A DNA stretch of 19,256 bases from Arcobacter sp. UBA7394. GTDB taxonomy: Bacteria > Campylobacterota > Campylobacteria > Campylobacterales > Arcobacteraceae. Below are positions 1 through 7,603 of this stretch, in pieces. Position 1 is the stretch's first letter. Each line of letters opens with the position of its first letter. The DNA is taken from contig DKNG01000257.1 of the NCBI GenBank assembly GCA_002470185.1, positions 1-19,256 of the forward strand, given 5' to 3'. The notes beneath the pieces are model-generated. The model was not told where the DNA came from, did not search any database, and worked only from the letters and a program-made list of their open reading frames with translations. The translations under genes and the position numbers were made by a program.

Positions 1-1
1 T

Positions 2-745
2 ATGGAGTTTCACTCATTATCAGATTCTATTAACTCCCTTACTAATAGAATTGAAACATATGTTAAGTTTAAAAAAGAGTTATTCATAGGAGCTGCACAC
101 GAGTTAAAAACGCCCCTAGCTGTAATGAAATTAAAAAATGAAGTAACTCTGCGAAAAAAAAGAGAAATAGAAGTATATGAAGAAACACTTCAATTAACAG
201 TAAAACAAATTGATGATATGAATAAAATGATTTCATCTATTCTTGATATTGGTCGTGCTGAAGGTGCCCAATTTGAAGAACTAATTGATTTAGATTTAGT
301 TGAGTATATGAAGAAAAAAGCAAATGATTATAGAATGTTAAGTGCACAAAAAAATATCATTATTACATTCTTCTCAAATGTTAATACTTTAAATACATCT
401 ATTCAAATTACACTATTTAATCAAATCCTACAAAACTTTGTACAAAATGCGATTAAGTTCACTCCTGATGATAAATCAATTGCTATTAGACTTAAAAAGA
501 CTAAAGAGAAGATTATTATCACAGTAACGGATGAAGGTGTGGGAATTGATGAAAATGTTGATTTATTTGCACCATTTAAGAGATTTGGTAATCAAAGTGG
601 TGTTGGACTAGGATTATTCCTAGCTAAGAATGCTGCGGACGCCTTGAGGGCAAAAATATCAATAAAGAATAGAAAAGATAACAAATCAGGATGTGTTGCT
701 AAATTAGTACTTAACAACCCATCATCTAAATTAAAGCATTTATAA
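2..745 (+). CDS. Sensor histidine kinase, C-terminal part (5' truncated)
   Basis: This is the transmitter module of a two-component sensor kinase. It autophosphorylates on histidine and passes the phosphate to a response regulator that is not in the window. The H-box AAHELKTPLAV has the phosphoacceptor at about residue 33 of the visible part. It is followed by an N-box (NFVQNAIKFTP), a G1 box (DEGVGID), an F-box (FAPFKRFG) and a G2 box (GVGLGLFLAK), so the HisKA and HATPase_c domains look complete and active. The sensory and membrane parts that such kinases normally carry must lie left of base 1. The ATG at base 2 is therefore probably internal, and the true start is outside the window. The gene ends one base before the stop codon of the convergent CoA-binding gene. 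The signal it senses cannot be told from this fragment. Confidence 0.9.
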   Translation: MEFHSLSDSINSLTNRIETYVKFKKELFIGAAHELKTPLAVMKLKNEVTLRKKREIEVYEETLQLTVKQIDDMNKMISSILDIGRAEGAQFEELIDLDLVEYMKKKANDYRMLSAQKNIIITFFSNVNTLNTSIQITLFNQILQNFVQNAIKFTPDDKSIAIRLKKTKEKIIITVTDEGVGIDENVDLFAPFKRFGNQSGVGLGLFLAKNAADALRAKISIKNRKDNKSGCVAKLVLNNPSSKLKHL

Positions 746-746
746 A

Positions 747-1175
747 CTAAAAAAAGTTTGCGTGCTCAATCTTTGTACATTTATTTTGTACAACTTTCAT
801 TCCAGCTTCTTCTGCTTTTTTAGCTGCTTCATTATTTACTAATCCTAATTGAGTCCATACAGTATCAATATCCCCTCTTGCAATACAAGCATCAACAACA
901 GCTGCAATTGCATTTGGTTTTCTAAAAACATCAACCATATCAATTTTAAAAGGAATCTCTTCTAAACTTCTATATACTTTTTCGCCTAAAATCACTTCTT
1001 CTTTTGGGTAAATAGGAACAATTTTGAATCCCGCATTTTGTAAGTATTTTGCAACTCTATTTGAAGCTTTTTCTTCATTAGGAGAAAGACCTGCAATTGC
1101 AATTGTTTTAGTATTTTTAAATATCTCTATAATTTCTTCATTGTTTGAATTTACACTTGGGAATTCACACTCCAT
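747..1175 (-). CDS. CoA-binding domain protein, YccU-like
   Basis: This 142-residue soluble protein is a stand-alone CoA-binding Rossmann domain of the YccU type, the same fold as the nucleotide-binding half of succinyl-CoA synthetase alpha. Diagnostic features are the N-terminal glycine turn IAIAGLSPNEEKASNRVAKY, the conserved segment VDVFRKP, the segment VWTQLGLVNNEAA, and the C-terminal signature NKCTKIEHANF. The length is normal for the family. On the minus strand the start ATG follows an AAAGGA ribosome binding site. An extended -10 box lies about 40 bases upstream of the start. No enzymatic reaction is established for this family and I assign none. It appears monocistronic and is convergent with the histidine kinase gene. 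Confidence 0.9.
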   Translation of the reverse strand: MECEFPSVNSNNEEIIEIFKNTKTIAIAGLSPNEEKASNRVAKYLQNAGFKIVPIYPKEEVILGEKVYRSLEEIPFKIDMVDVFRKPNAIAAVVDACIARGDIDTVWTQLGLVNNEAAKKAEEAGMKVVQNKCTKIEHANFF

Positions 1176-1214
1176 TTTATATCCTTTTCATATTTATTTT
1201 TGTTATTAATAAAT

Positions 1215-1220
1215 ATTATA
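1215..1220 (-). promoter_or_regulatory. Candidate extended -10 promoter of the CoA-binding gene
   Basis: On the minus strand this reads TATAAT preceded by TGT, which makes TGTTATAAT, a perfect extended -10 element. It lies about 40 bases upstream of the ATG at 1175. No clear -35 box is needed or seen, which is usual in Campylobacterota. Confidence 0.45.
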
Positions 1221-1318
1221 ACACACAAATCTTATGGAATATTTTATTTTTTATTTGTTTTTTAAACTAATTGATAGTTCTTTGTAGATAATCGTATATA
1301 TAAGTATTTAAAAGATAG

Positions 1319-1347
1319 AAGAAAACTAGATATTATCTAGTTTTCTT
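1319..1347 (-). terminator. Hairpin overlapping the stop of the DHH gene
   Basis: A perfect 13-bp inverted repeat with a 3-base loop runs from 1319-1331 (AAGAAAACTAGAT) to 1335-1347. It includes the TAG stop codon of the DHH phosphoesterase at 1326-1328. On the minus strand the descending arm is pyrimidine-rich (AGTTTTCTT) and gives the end of a plausible Rho-independent terminator for the Rrf2-DHH operon. The stem is AT-rich and the uridine tract is broken by a C, so termination may be weak. Confidence 0.5.
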
Positions 1348-2372
1348 TGTACGTAGTTTTTTATTTCTTCATAATGAATAGTTTCTTTGAAATCATCAAA
1401 CTTAGCACCAGAAGCATTTACATGACCTCCACCTTTTGCTAGTTTTGCTGCCATTACAGAAACATCAACTTTTCCATCAGCTCTAAAAGATGCATTTCCT
1501 TTTCTTCCTACATCAATAAAGAAATCATAATCAGGATTAGCTTTTAAGAAAGCATTTGCTGGAATTGAGATAGAACCTAAAGTATAAGTTAATAAACCCT
1601 TGTGGCCTTTGTATGTTACAGTTAGATCATCTTTTACATCATCTAAAGTTTTAACAAGATATTTAGCACTTAAATTATCTAAAGTATCATCTTTATCATC
1701 AAGTCTTAAAAACTCTTTTTTTAAGTAATGAAGGTTATTATCTAATTTAATATTTCCATCTTTTTCATTTATATACATAATTGACTGTTTTAATAAATAA
1801 ATTCTATAATCTCTATTTAAATTTGCAAATAGTGTATTATTAATCTCTCTAGCTTTTGAAACCATCATCAATAACACTTTTCCAAACTCAAAGTTTTTCA
1901 CTTCATTATCTAACCAAATATCAATTGCATTAATAGAATTTACTAAAGGATTTAACCACTGATCTGTTTCTAATTCAAAACCTTCATACTCTTCGAACAT
2001 ATAATCATAAACAATTTTTGTAGCACATCGTGTAGTATCTAAATAATACCAGTGGAACTTATCTGCACTTTTTTGTCCGCTTGCATGATGATCTAATAAT
2101 TGTAATTTAATATTAAAACCATTTTGTGTTAATTCATTGATTGATTTATCTAAGTCTTTTGATTCTTGGAAAGTTAAGTTTAAATCAGAAATTAAAAAAA
2201 GAATCTCTTCATCTTTAAAATCTTCAATTTTTTCTAATGCTTTTTTAATACATAATTTAACTTCTAAACCATAGTTAGCATTAAAGAAGAATCCTTCTTT
2301 AAAGTACTCTTTTGTGATTAGATGACAACCATAACCATCTAAATCTGTATGTGAAATATGAAATAAAGTCAT
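1326..2372 (-). CDS. DHH-family phosphoesterase, NrnB-like
   Basis: This 348-residue protein belongs to the DHH superfamily of metal-dependent phosphoesterases. Family members degrade nanoRNA or cyclic dinucleotide products, or hydrolyse related phosphodiesters. Visible motifs are the N-terminal HTDLDGYG (metal-binding aspartates near residues 10 and 12), ISDLNL, the signature LLDHHASG, and a further aspartate in NAIDIW. Near the C terminus is the DHHA1 glycine motif GGGHVNASG. The opening LFHISHTDLDGYGC resembles Bacillus-type oligoribonuclease NrnB more than RecJ, and the length is too short for RecJ. The start codon overlaps the stop of the upstream Rrf2 gene in an ATGA arrangement, so translation is probably coupled. 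Substrate preference (nanoRNA, pAp or pGpG) cannot be read from sequence alone. Confidence 0.82.
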   Translation of the reverse strand: MTLFHISHTDLDGYGCHLITKEYFKEGFFFNANYGLEVKLCIKKALEKIEDFKDEEILFLISDLNLTFQESKDLDKSINELTQNGFNIKLQLLDHHASGQKSADKFHWYYLDTTRCATKIVYDYMFEEYEGFELETDQWLNPLVNSINAIDIWLDNEVKNFEFGKVLLMMVSKAREINNTLFANLNRDYRIYLLKQSIMYINEKDGNIKLDNNLHYLKKEFLRLDDKDDTLDNLSAKYLVKTLDDVKDDLTVTYKGHKGLLTYTLGSISIPANAFLKANPDYDFFIDVGRKGNASFRADGKVDVSVMAAKLAKGGGHVNASGAKFDDFKETIHYEEIKNYVQRKLDNI

Positions 2373-2770
2373 GAACTAATATCTTTTAGTGTAAGTTCTT
2401 CTAAAAAACCGTTAATTCTATTTTGTAAGTTATTTAATAAAGGCCAGATAGTACAAAGCTCAGCTCTTTGACTTGGACAATCGCCAAGAGAAGGAGAACA
2501 TTCAAATACTGATGGTAGCTTTTCTTCTGCTGCTGAAGTTATTTCTAAAATAGTAATTTCATCCCATGCTTTTTTTAGTGCAAATCCACCATTCACACCT
2601 CTATGAGAAACTACTAAATCATGTTTTGCTAGATTCTGCATTATCTTAGCAAGGAATGATTTTGAAATATTTAACTCTCTTGATAGTACATCAACATTCT
2701 TTGGATTGTCGCTTCTAGCGATAGAAATCAAAGAAAGTAGTGCATATTCACTCTTTTTTGTTAATAACAT
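2369..2770 (-). CDS. Rrf2-family transcriptional regulator with three cysteines
   Basis: This 133-residue DNA-binding protein is of the Rrf2 family (IscR, NsrR, RirA and CymR relatives). The N-terminal winged helix-turn-helix is evident from TKKSEYALLSLISIAR, the recognition region NISKSFLAKIMQNLAKHDLV, and the wing SHRGVNGGFAL. Cysteines at residues 91, 98 and 106 (C-x6-C-x7-C) lie where characterised members bind an Fe-S cluster. The protein therefore probably senses iron-sulfur status, nitric oxide or redox state. The length is typical. It is the first gene of a two-gene operon with the DHH phosphoesterase, overlapping by four bases. A 14-base palindrome overlaps its ribosome binding region and could be an autoregulatory operator. 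Which member of the family it is cannot be decided. Confidence 0.88.
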   Translation of the reverse strand: MLLTKKSEYALLSLISIARSDNPKNVDVLSRELNISKSFLAKIMQNLAKHDLVVSHRGVNGGFALKKAWDEITILEITSAAEEKLPSVFECSPSLGDCPSQRAELCTIWPLLNNLQNRINGFLEELTLKDISS

Positions 2771-2771
2771 T

Positions 2772-2785
2772 TATATCCTGATATA
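2772..2785 (-). promoter_or_regulatory. Palindrome at the Rrf2 ribosome binding site
   Basis: TATATC and GATATA form a perfect 6-bp inverted repeat with a 2-base spacer, ending two bases upstream of the Rrf2 start codon. It contains the AGGA that would pair with 16S rRNA. It may be an operator for self-repression or simply AT-rich chance symmetry. Confidence 0.25.
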
Positions 2786-2866
2786 TTTTATTACTTGTAT
2801 TTTACATGAAGTATTATTAAGATTCGTTATAAAGTAAGTGAATTGAGAGATTTTATCTAAACTAAA

Positions 2867-2899
2867 AAAAAAGGGTCACAGAAACTGTGACCCTTTTTT
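2867..2899 (-). terminator. Intrinsic terminator of rpsO
   Basis: This is a perfect 15-bp inverted repeat with a 3-base loop. The core is GGGTCACAG / CTGTGACCC, flanked by A and T runs on either side. It lies 20 bases past the rpsO stop codon. Because it has a T run in both orientations it can terminate either strand, but only rpsO is transcribed toward it in this window. Confidence 0.92.
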
Positions 2900-2919
2900 A
2901 AATATAATTTATAAAAAAA

Positions 2920-3192
2920 TTATTTAGCTCTAATTCCTAAAGAAGCAACTAATTCTGTAAATGCAGTATAGTTTGTTCTTTTTAAGTATGCTAAAAGTCT
3001 TTTTCTCTTACCAACCATTTTTAAAAGACCTAATCTTGAAGAGTGATCTTTCTTATTGATTTTTAAGTGCTCAGTTAAAACTTTAACTTGCTCAGTTAAA
3101 ATTGCAATTTGAACTTGCGCTGAACCTGTATCACCATCTTTTTTTGCGTACTTTGCTATAATCTCTGATTTTAAATCCTGATCTAAAGCCAT
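2920..3192 (-). CDS. rpsO: 30S ribosomal protein S15
   Basis: This 90-residue protein is ribosomal protein S15, a primary binder of 16S rRNA in the platform of the small subunit. It matches the family along its full length, including the segments [34 protein letters not shown] and the C-terminal basic stretch [15 protein letters not shown]. Length is standard (89-90). The start is supported by a near-perfect Shine-Dalgarno AGGAGGT six bases upstream. A TATAAT box lies about 60 bases upstream, and the short leader contains a small hairpin. A strong terminator follows. It is monocistronic here and divergent from the chemoreceptor gene. S15 represses its own translation through leader structures in several bacteria; whether that happens here is open. 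Confidence 0.98.
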   Translation of the reverse strand: MALDQDLKSEIIAKYAKKDGDTGSAQVQIAILTEQVKVLTEHLKINKKDHSSRLGLLKMVGKRKRLLAYLKRTNYTAFTELVASLGIRAK

Positions 3193-3225
3193 CTTGACCT
3201 CCTAATAGGTATATGTTAATTTATT

Positions 3226-3241
3226 ACTTCACATTTGAAGT
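3226..3241 (-). promoter_or_regulatory. rpsO: Small hairpin in the rpsO leader
   Basis: ACTTCA and TGAAGT form a 6-bp stem with a 4-base loop between the predicted -10 box and the rpsO Shine-Dalgarno. It would lie at the 5' end of the transcript. It might protect the end or take part in S15 feedback. The stem is short, so chance is possible. Confidence 0.3.
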
Positions 3242-3249
3242 TGAGGCGA

Positions 3250-3255
3250 ATTATA
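3250..3255 (-). promoter_or_regulatory. rpsO: Candidate -10 box of rpsO
   Basis: A perfect TATAAT on the minus strand lies about 58 bases upstream of the rpsO start codon, giving a leader of roughly 50 bases. No recognisable -35 hexamer is present. An 11-base direct repeat (AGTTTTATTAA) occurs twice just upstream, at 3272-3282 and 3285-3295. Confidence 0.5.
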
Positions 3256-3384
3256 TTTAAAGCTTCATTAAAGTTTTATTAATCAGTTTTATTAAAGTAA
3301 ACATAATAAATAACTCACTAAGTAATATTTAATAATTTATTAAGCTTAAGCTCTTTTTAACATAATATCTACACAAGTTTTTTT

Positions 3385-3390
3385 TATACT
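3385..3390 (+). promoter_or_regulatory. Candidate -10 box of the chemoreceptor gene
   Basis: TATACT follows a run of eight T residues and lies 31 bases upstream of the chemoreceptor ATG. It is preceded at 3340-3349 by the perfect palindrome TTAAGCTTAA. The ribosome binding site GGGAAGAGG lies between this box and the start. Assignment rests on similarity to the sigma70 -10 consensus alone. Confidence 0.35.
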
Positions 3391-3421
3391 AAGCTCACTA
3401 TTAAGGGAAGAGGGATAATAG

Positions 3422-6400
3422 ATGAAACTTTTAAATTTAGAGAATATAAATATAAAGAATAAATTACTTTTATTAGTAATTATTCCAATAATTGGCCTTA
3501 TGATATTATCATTTATTAAAATAAATGATTCATATAACAATGTAAATACAATGAATAAAATTGATACATTAAATCAGCTTAGTAAAAATATCTCTTATGT
3601 ATTAAAAGAGATACAAAATGAAAGAGAATACTCAAGTACTTATTTAGACAATAAAGAAAAACTTCTAAGACAGATAAAGAAAACAGATAAACAAATAAAT
3701 ATATATAAAGACTTTCTAGAAAATATTGAATATAAAAACTACTCAAATAAACTTTTTTCAGCTACAAAAAGTATTAATAGTTTTTTAAATAAGATACAAA
3801 CACATAGAGAAAAAATTAAAACATCAAACATTGGTATTGATGAAACTATGAGTTATTATTCAAAGCTTAATAATAAACTTTTAGATATTACTGTTCTTAT
3901 AGCAAAAGAGTCTAACAATATTAAAATATCACAAGAATTAACAGCCTACTCTTCTTTTTTATATGCAAAAGAAAAAGCTTCAATTGAAAAAGCAATTGGT
4001 ATGAATTCAATTACAAATGATGCTTTTCATAAAGGAATGCAATCTGAGTTAAACAATATTATCGCCTCACAAAATTCGTATCTAAGTAATTATTTACAAT
4101 ATGCTTCAAAAGAAATGAAAGATTTTACAAAAAAAACTTTAAATGACAAATCTATTAGTAAGATAAAAGAAATGAGAGAAACACTTCTTGAATCAAAAGA
4201 GTTAGGTGGTTTTAATATAAACTCTATTCATTGGTTTGACACATTAACTAAAAAGATAAATATTCTAAAACAAATGGAAGGTGAGTTATCTTATTCTCTA
4301 AGAATTGATGATTTAAAACTTTTTGAGAAACTTGAAATTGCAACAAGAATAAGTGACTTATTACATGCAACACAAAAAGAGATAGCAGTTAGTTCTGGAT
4401 ATATTGCTAGCAATGGTACAAAGTTTATTAAAAAACTTAAAAATGAGAGATATGAAACAAATTTTAGAATCAAAGAACTTAATAATGCAATTAAAGCAAT
4501 TGACAAAAATCTACTAACTTCTGAAGTAAAAAAAGATATTAAAGCTATCATGCAAACCCTAGATAAATTAGAAAAGGTAAGAACTAAAATCTCAAAACTC
4601 TCTATAAATGAAAATGAATCTAATAAATATTTTTCATCTATAAACCAAAATTTGCTTACTACATTTTGGAGTATTTCAAATGGGGCTACTACAGTAGAAG
4701 AGAATAAAGACATTACTGCATATTACGGTTTCTTATTAGCAAAAGAGAGAGCTGGAATTGAGAGAGCAATTGGAGCTAATGCTTTTTCTAAAAATAGATT
4801 TACAAATAAACAAAAAAGTGAATTTGTAAAACTAATTACAGAACAAAATAACTATATGAATATCTTCTTTAAAAATGCTACAGAAGATATGCTTGCTTTA
4901 TATACTGATACAGTAAATGAAAAAAATATTAAAGAAGAGATTTTTGATGAAGTTGAAAAACTAAGAACTATAGCACTAAACACTAATACAATTGGTGGTT
5001 TTGGAATAGATATTAATGCTTGGATAAAAAACTTTAATATAAAAATTACAAAACTAGAAAAAATTGATTCTTTTATTTCAGAAAAAATTACAAATGATAT
5101 TAAAGTACTAAAAGACAACTCTTCTAATAGTTTATATATAACTGCCTCATTTACAATTTTAGGCTTAATCATAATTTTACTTATTTCTAGAGTTATTACT
5201 CAAACAATTCTGAATTCACTTCAAAATTTCAAAACAGGACTTAGTTCATTTTTTAAATACGCAGTAAGAGAAACTGACAAAATAGAAATTTCAAAAGTAA
5301 ATGGAAGTGATGAGTTCTCTCAAATGACAAGTGAAATGAATGAGCAAATAATAAAAACTCAAAATTTCATAGAAAAAGATAGACTAGTTGTGGAAGAAAT
5401 CGATGATATTATGTCAAAAGTTTCTAATGGTTTCTTCTGTTATACCATCAAACAAGAAGGTGCAACAAAAGAAGTTGAGGCTTTAAGAAAAAACATAAAT
5501 GATATGCTTATAAATACAAAAGATAGACTTGATAGTATTAATACTATTTTAGATAATTATGCTTCTAATAATTTCAAATATGATTTAGAAGAGTCTCAAA
5601 CACAGGAATTATGTGGGGATATTGGTTCACTTTATACATCATCAAAACTATTAGGAAGAAACGTATCTTCATTAATGGCAATGATTGATAATGCAGGAAA
5701 TGAATTAAAATCATCTACAGATGTATTAGCAAGTTCTTCTCAAAACTTATCAACTGCTTCAAATGACCAAGCCGCATCTCTTGAAGAAACAGCTGCTTCT
5801 ATTGAGCAAATTACAGAGAATATTAAAAGCAATAATCAAAATGTATTATTAATGACTCAAGTATCAAATGAACTAAATGATTCAGCAATTCAAGGAAACT
5901 CACTAGCTTCAAAAACATCTACTGCAATGGATGAGATAAATAAAAAAGTAATAAATATAAGTGAAGCAATTGAAATTATTGACCAAATTGCATTCCAAAC
6001 AAATATTCTTTCATTAAATGCAGCAGTAGAAGCAGCAACAGCTGGAGAAGCTGGAAAAGGTTTTGCAGTTGTAGCTCAAGAGGTTAGAAACTTAGCATCA
6101 AGAAGTGCACAAGCGGCAAGTGAGATTAAAGTTCTAGTTGAAGATGCATCAAGTAAATCAAATGCCGGAAAAGAAATCTCATCACAAATGATTGAAGGTT
6201 ACGAAAAACTAAATGAAAAAATATCTAAAACAAAAGATATGATTCATAATGTTTCTCAAGCAAGTAAAGAACAAGAAAGTGGAATGTATCAAATTAATGA
6301 TGTGGTTAATTCATTAGATAAAACTACACAAGAAAATGCTTCAACAGCCTCTTCTATTGATAGTTTATCAACTGATGTATCTTTATTATCACAAAGATTA

Positions 6401-6805
6401 ATGAATATTACTAGTAAAGCTATTTTAGATAAAGATATAAGAAATCAAGTTTCAAATTTAGATTTATTACAAAAACTTTCAACATTTAAAAATGAGTATA
6501 TTAATTTCAAAGATAATAATTTTGCAAAACTTAATACTTTTAACTCTTGGGAAATAGAAAAATATAATGAAAGTAACCTAGGAAAGTGGATAATACAAAG
6601 TGAACTAGAAAAACAAGAATATACAAAAAATTCTTATTGGTCAAAACTAAAAATAAGTCAAGAAGATTTACATAAAAACCTACAAGAATATATAAATAAA
6701 AACTCAGAAAATAACTCAAATAATGAGTTAAAAAATATAGCTAAACTTATCGAGAAAAACACAGTTGAGCTATTTGATAACTTAGATTGTATTTTAAGTA
6801 AATAA
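3422..6805 (+). CDS. Methyl-accepting chemotaxis protein with two NIT domains and a CZB-like tail
   Basis: This 1127-residue transmembrane chemoreceptor should feed the CheA/CheW pathway. The first membrane segment is near residues 13-32. The long periplasmic region carries two full NIT domains (nitrate/nitrite-sensing family), the second repeating the first about 255 residues later. The repeats match at [10 protein letters not shown] with [10 protein letters not shown], at [22 protein letters not shown] (in part) with [22 protein letters not shown] (in part), and at ELGGFNINS with TIGGFGIDI. The second membrane segment is near residues 570-590, followed by a divergent HAMP-like linker. The signalling hairpin tip is near residues 854-890 ([19 protein letters not shown]). 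The last 110 residues resemble a CZB zinc-binding domain (LGKW near 1053), but three of four expected ligands are absent. There is no CheR-docking pentapeptide. A good ribosome binding site (GGGAAGAGG) supports the start. The actual ligand is unproven. Confidence 0.93.
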   Translation: MKLLNLENINIKNKLLLLVIIPIIGLMILSFIKINDSYNNVNTMNKIDTLNQLSKNISYVLKEIQNEREYSSTYLDNKEKLLRQIKKTDKQINIYKDFLENIEYKNYSNKLFSATKSINSFLNKIQTHREKIKTSNIGIDETMSYYSKLNNKLLDITVLIAKESNNIKISQELTAYSSFLYAKEKASIEKAIGMNSITNDAFHKGMQSELNNIIASQNSYLSNYLQYASKEMKDFTKKTLNDKSISKIKEMRETLLESKELGGFNINSIHWFDTLTKKINILKQMEGELSYSLRIDDLKLFEKLEIATRISDLLHATQKEIAVSSGYIASNGTKFIKKLKNERYETNFRIKELNNAIKAIDKNLLTSEVKKDIKAIMQTLDKLEKVRTKISKLSINENESNKYFSSINQNLLTTFWSISNGATTVEENKDITAYYGFLLAKERAGIERAIGANAFSKNRFTNKQKSEFVKLITEQNNYMNIFFKNATEDMLALYTDTVNEKNIKEEIFDEVEKLRTIALNTNTIGGFGIDINAWIKNFNIKITKLEKIDSFISEKITNDIKVLKDNSSNSLYITASFTILGLIIILLISRVITQTILNSLQNFKTGLSSFFKYAVRETDKIEISKVNGSDEFSQMTSEMNEQIIKTQNFIEKDRLVVEEIDDIMSKVSNGFFCYTIKQEGATKEVEALRKNINDMLINTKDRLDSINTILDNYASNNFKYDLEESQTQELCGDIGSLYTSSKLLGRNVSSLMAMIDNAGNELKSSTDVLASSSQNLSTASNDQAASLEETAASIEQITENIKSNNQNVLLMTQVSNELNDSAIQGNSLASKTSTAMDEINKKVINISEAIEIIDQIAFQTNILSLNAAVEAATAGEAGKGFAVVAQEVRNLASRSAQAASEIKVLVEDASSKSNAGKEISSQMIEGYEKLNEKISKTKDMIHNVSQASKEQESGMYQINDVVNSLDKTTQENASTASSIDSLSTDVSLLSQRLMNITSKAILDKDIRNQVSNLDLLQKLSTFKNEYINFKDNNFAKLNTFNSWEIEKYNESNLGKWIIQSELEKQEYTKNSYWSKLKISQEDLHKNLQEYINKNSENNSNNELKNIAKLIEKNTVELFDNLDCILSK

Positions 6806-6849
6806 TATTTTAGCTCTGGATAGTTTACAAAATTCTTCATATTTTTAAG

Positions 6850-6855
6850 TATAAT
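6850..6855 (+). promoter_or_regulatory. Candidate -10 box of the 218-residue protein gene
   Basis: A perfect TATAAT lies 26 bases upstream of the ATG at 6882. No terminator hairpin is visible between the chemoreceptor stop (6805) and this box, so the gene may be expressed both from here and by read-through. Confidence 0.3.
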
Positions 6856-6869
6856 TTATACAAAGAGTG

Positions 6870-6876
6870 AAGGAGG
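6870..6876 (+). promoter_or_regulatory. Strong ribosome binding site that fixes the start at 6882
   Basis: AAGGAGG lies five bases before ATG 6882. The longer reading frame beginning with GTG at 6867 would place this ribosome binding site inside the coding region and has no site of its own, so the ATG is preferred. Confidence 0.85.
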
Positions 6877-6881
6877 ATAAA

Positions 6882-7538
6882 ATGACAACATATCCAGAGT
6901 TATTATCAAATCCATCAAATCCAAGATTTAGCCTTCAAGAAAGTGAGGTATACTCTCTAAAAGAAGTAGCTGAACTTATCAAATTAGAACAATACTCTTA
7001 TAGTTTATTTGCTATTTGGAATACTATTGTTATTAATATTCAAAGACGAATAGAGTTTTTTGGTATTAACAACTTTTTAGAAAAAATACATGAAGAAAAA
7101 AACTATAATCAAAATGCCCATAATCTAAAAGAGCGATGGTTGAATGTAAATGAATATAAACTAATCACCTATGCAAAAGACTTAAATCTAATTTCAAATA
7201 CATGCCATGATTTAATTACTATGATTTATTGGATGAAATCAAATAATAATACAAAAGAGAATGAAAATATTGAGGAAGAAGAGCTTTATTGTGTTCTAAT
7301 TCTTTTAGAAAAAAATCTTTTTGCAAAAGATTTTAGAAAAGATCAACGTCTACATCTTAAAATAGATGATAAAAATAATCAAAATAGAAGAGAAGAAGAT
7401 TTTGAAACATTTAACTCTAAAATGACTAGTAAAACCCATCAGGAACTATTATTAAAGAAAAGTGTTAAAGTATTTGAGAAACAAAATGAAAATGATAAAA
7501 ATAATGAAGACCAACAAATCGTAGATAAATATATTTAA
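6882..7538 (+). CDS. Unrecognised helical protein between two signalling genes
   Basis: I do not recognise this 218-residue protein. It begins MTTYPELLSNPSNPRFSL at an ATG with an excellent ribosome binding site. Residues about 25-125 read as amphipathic helices with several aromatics and tryptophans (YSLFAIWNTIVINIQRRIEFF, in part, and HDLITMIYWMKSN). The remainder is rich in Lys, Asn, Glu and Asp and looks extended or flexible, with a charged helical stretch near KTHQELLLKKSVKVFEKQ. No signal peptide, membrane span, enzyme motif or cysteine cluster is evident. It lies 76 bases after the chemoreceptor and 65 bases before the REC-REC-PAS-EAL gene, all in the same direction. That suggests, but does not prove, a role as an adaptor or accessory in the same signalling pathway. 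Confidence 0.8.
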   Translation: MTTYPELLSNPSNPRFSLQESEVYSLKEVAELIKLEQYSYSLFAIWNTIVINIQRRIEFFGINNFLEKIHEEKNYNQNAHNLKERWLNVNEYKLITYAKDLNLISNTCHDLITMIYWMKSNNNTKENENIEEEELYCVLILLEKNLFAKDFRKDQRLHLKIDDKNNQNRREEDFETFNSKMTSKTHQELLLKKSVKVFEKQNENDKNNEDQQIVDKYI

Positions 7539-7562
7539 TATTATTTATATAGTAATTTATGA

Positions 7563-7584
7563 TATAATCATATACTTATATAAT
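7563..7584 (+). promoter_or_regulatory. Candidate -10 boxes of the REC-REC-PAS-EAL gene
   Basis: Two perfect TATAAT sequences occur at 7563-7568 and 7579-7584, 20-41 bases upstream of ATG 7604. The second is close to the ribosome binding site GAGG. In such AT-rich sequence at least one may be fortuitous. Confidence 0.3.
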
Positions 7585-7603
7585 ATTATTTTCTGAGGTA
7601 GTA

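Noticed and set aside
1024..1209. Plus-strand open frame opposite the CoA-binding gene
   Set aside because: It lies within and antisense to a well-conserved gene, has no ribosome binding site and reads as unordered hydrophobic sequence.
3346..3540. Minus-strand open frame across the chemoreceptor start
   Set aside because: It overlaps the promoter and the first membrane segment of the chemoreceptor in antisense; the hydrophobic look is the complement of that segment.
4291..5172. Two antisense open frames inside the chemoreceptor
   Set aside because: They are shadow frames produced by the AT-rich composition, with Ser/Phe/Ile-rich translations and no start signals.
6867..6881. GTG start at 6867 for the 218-residue protein
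   Set aside because: The strong AAGGAGG lies after this GTG and five bases before ATG 6882, so the ATG is the better start.
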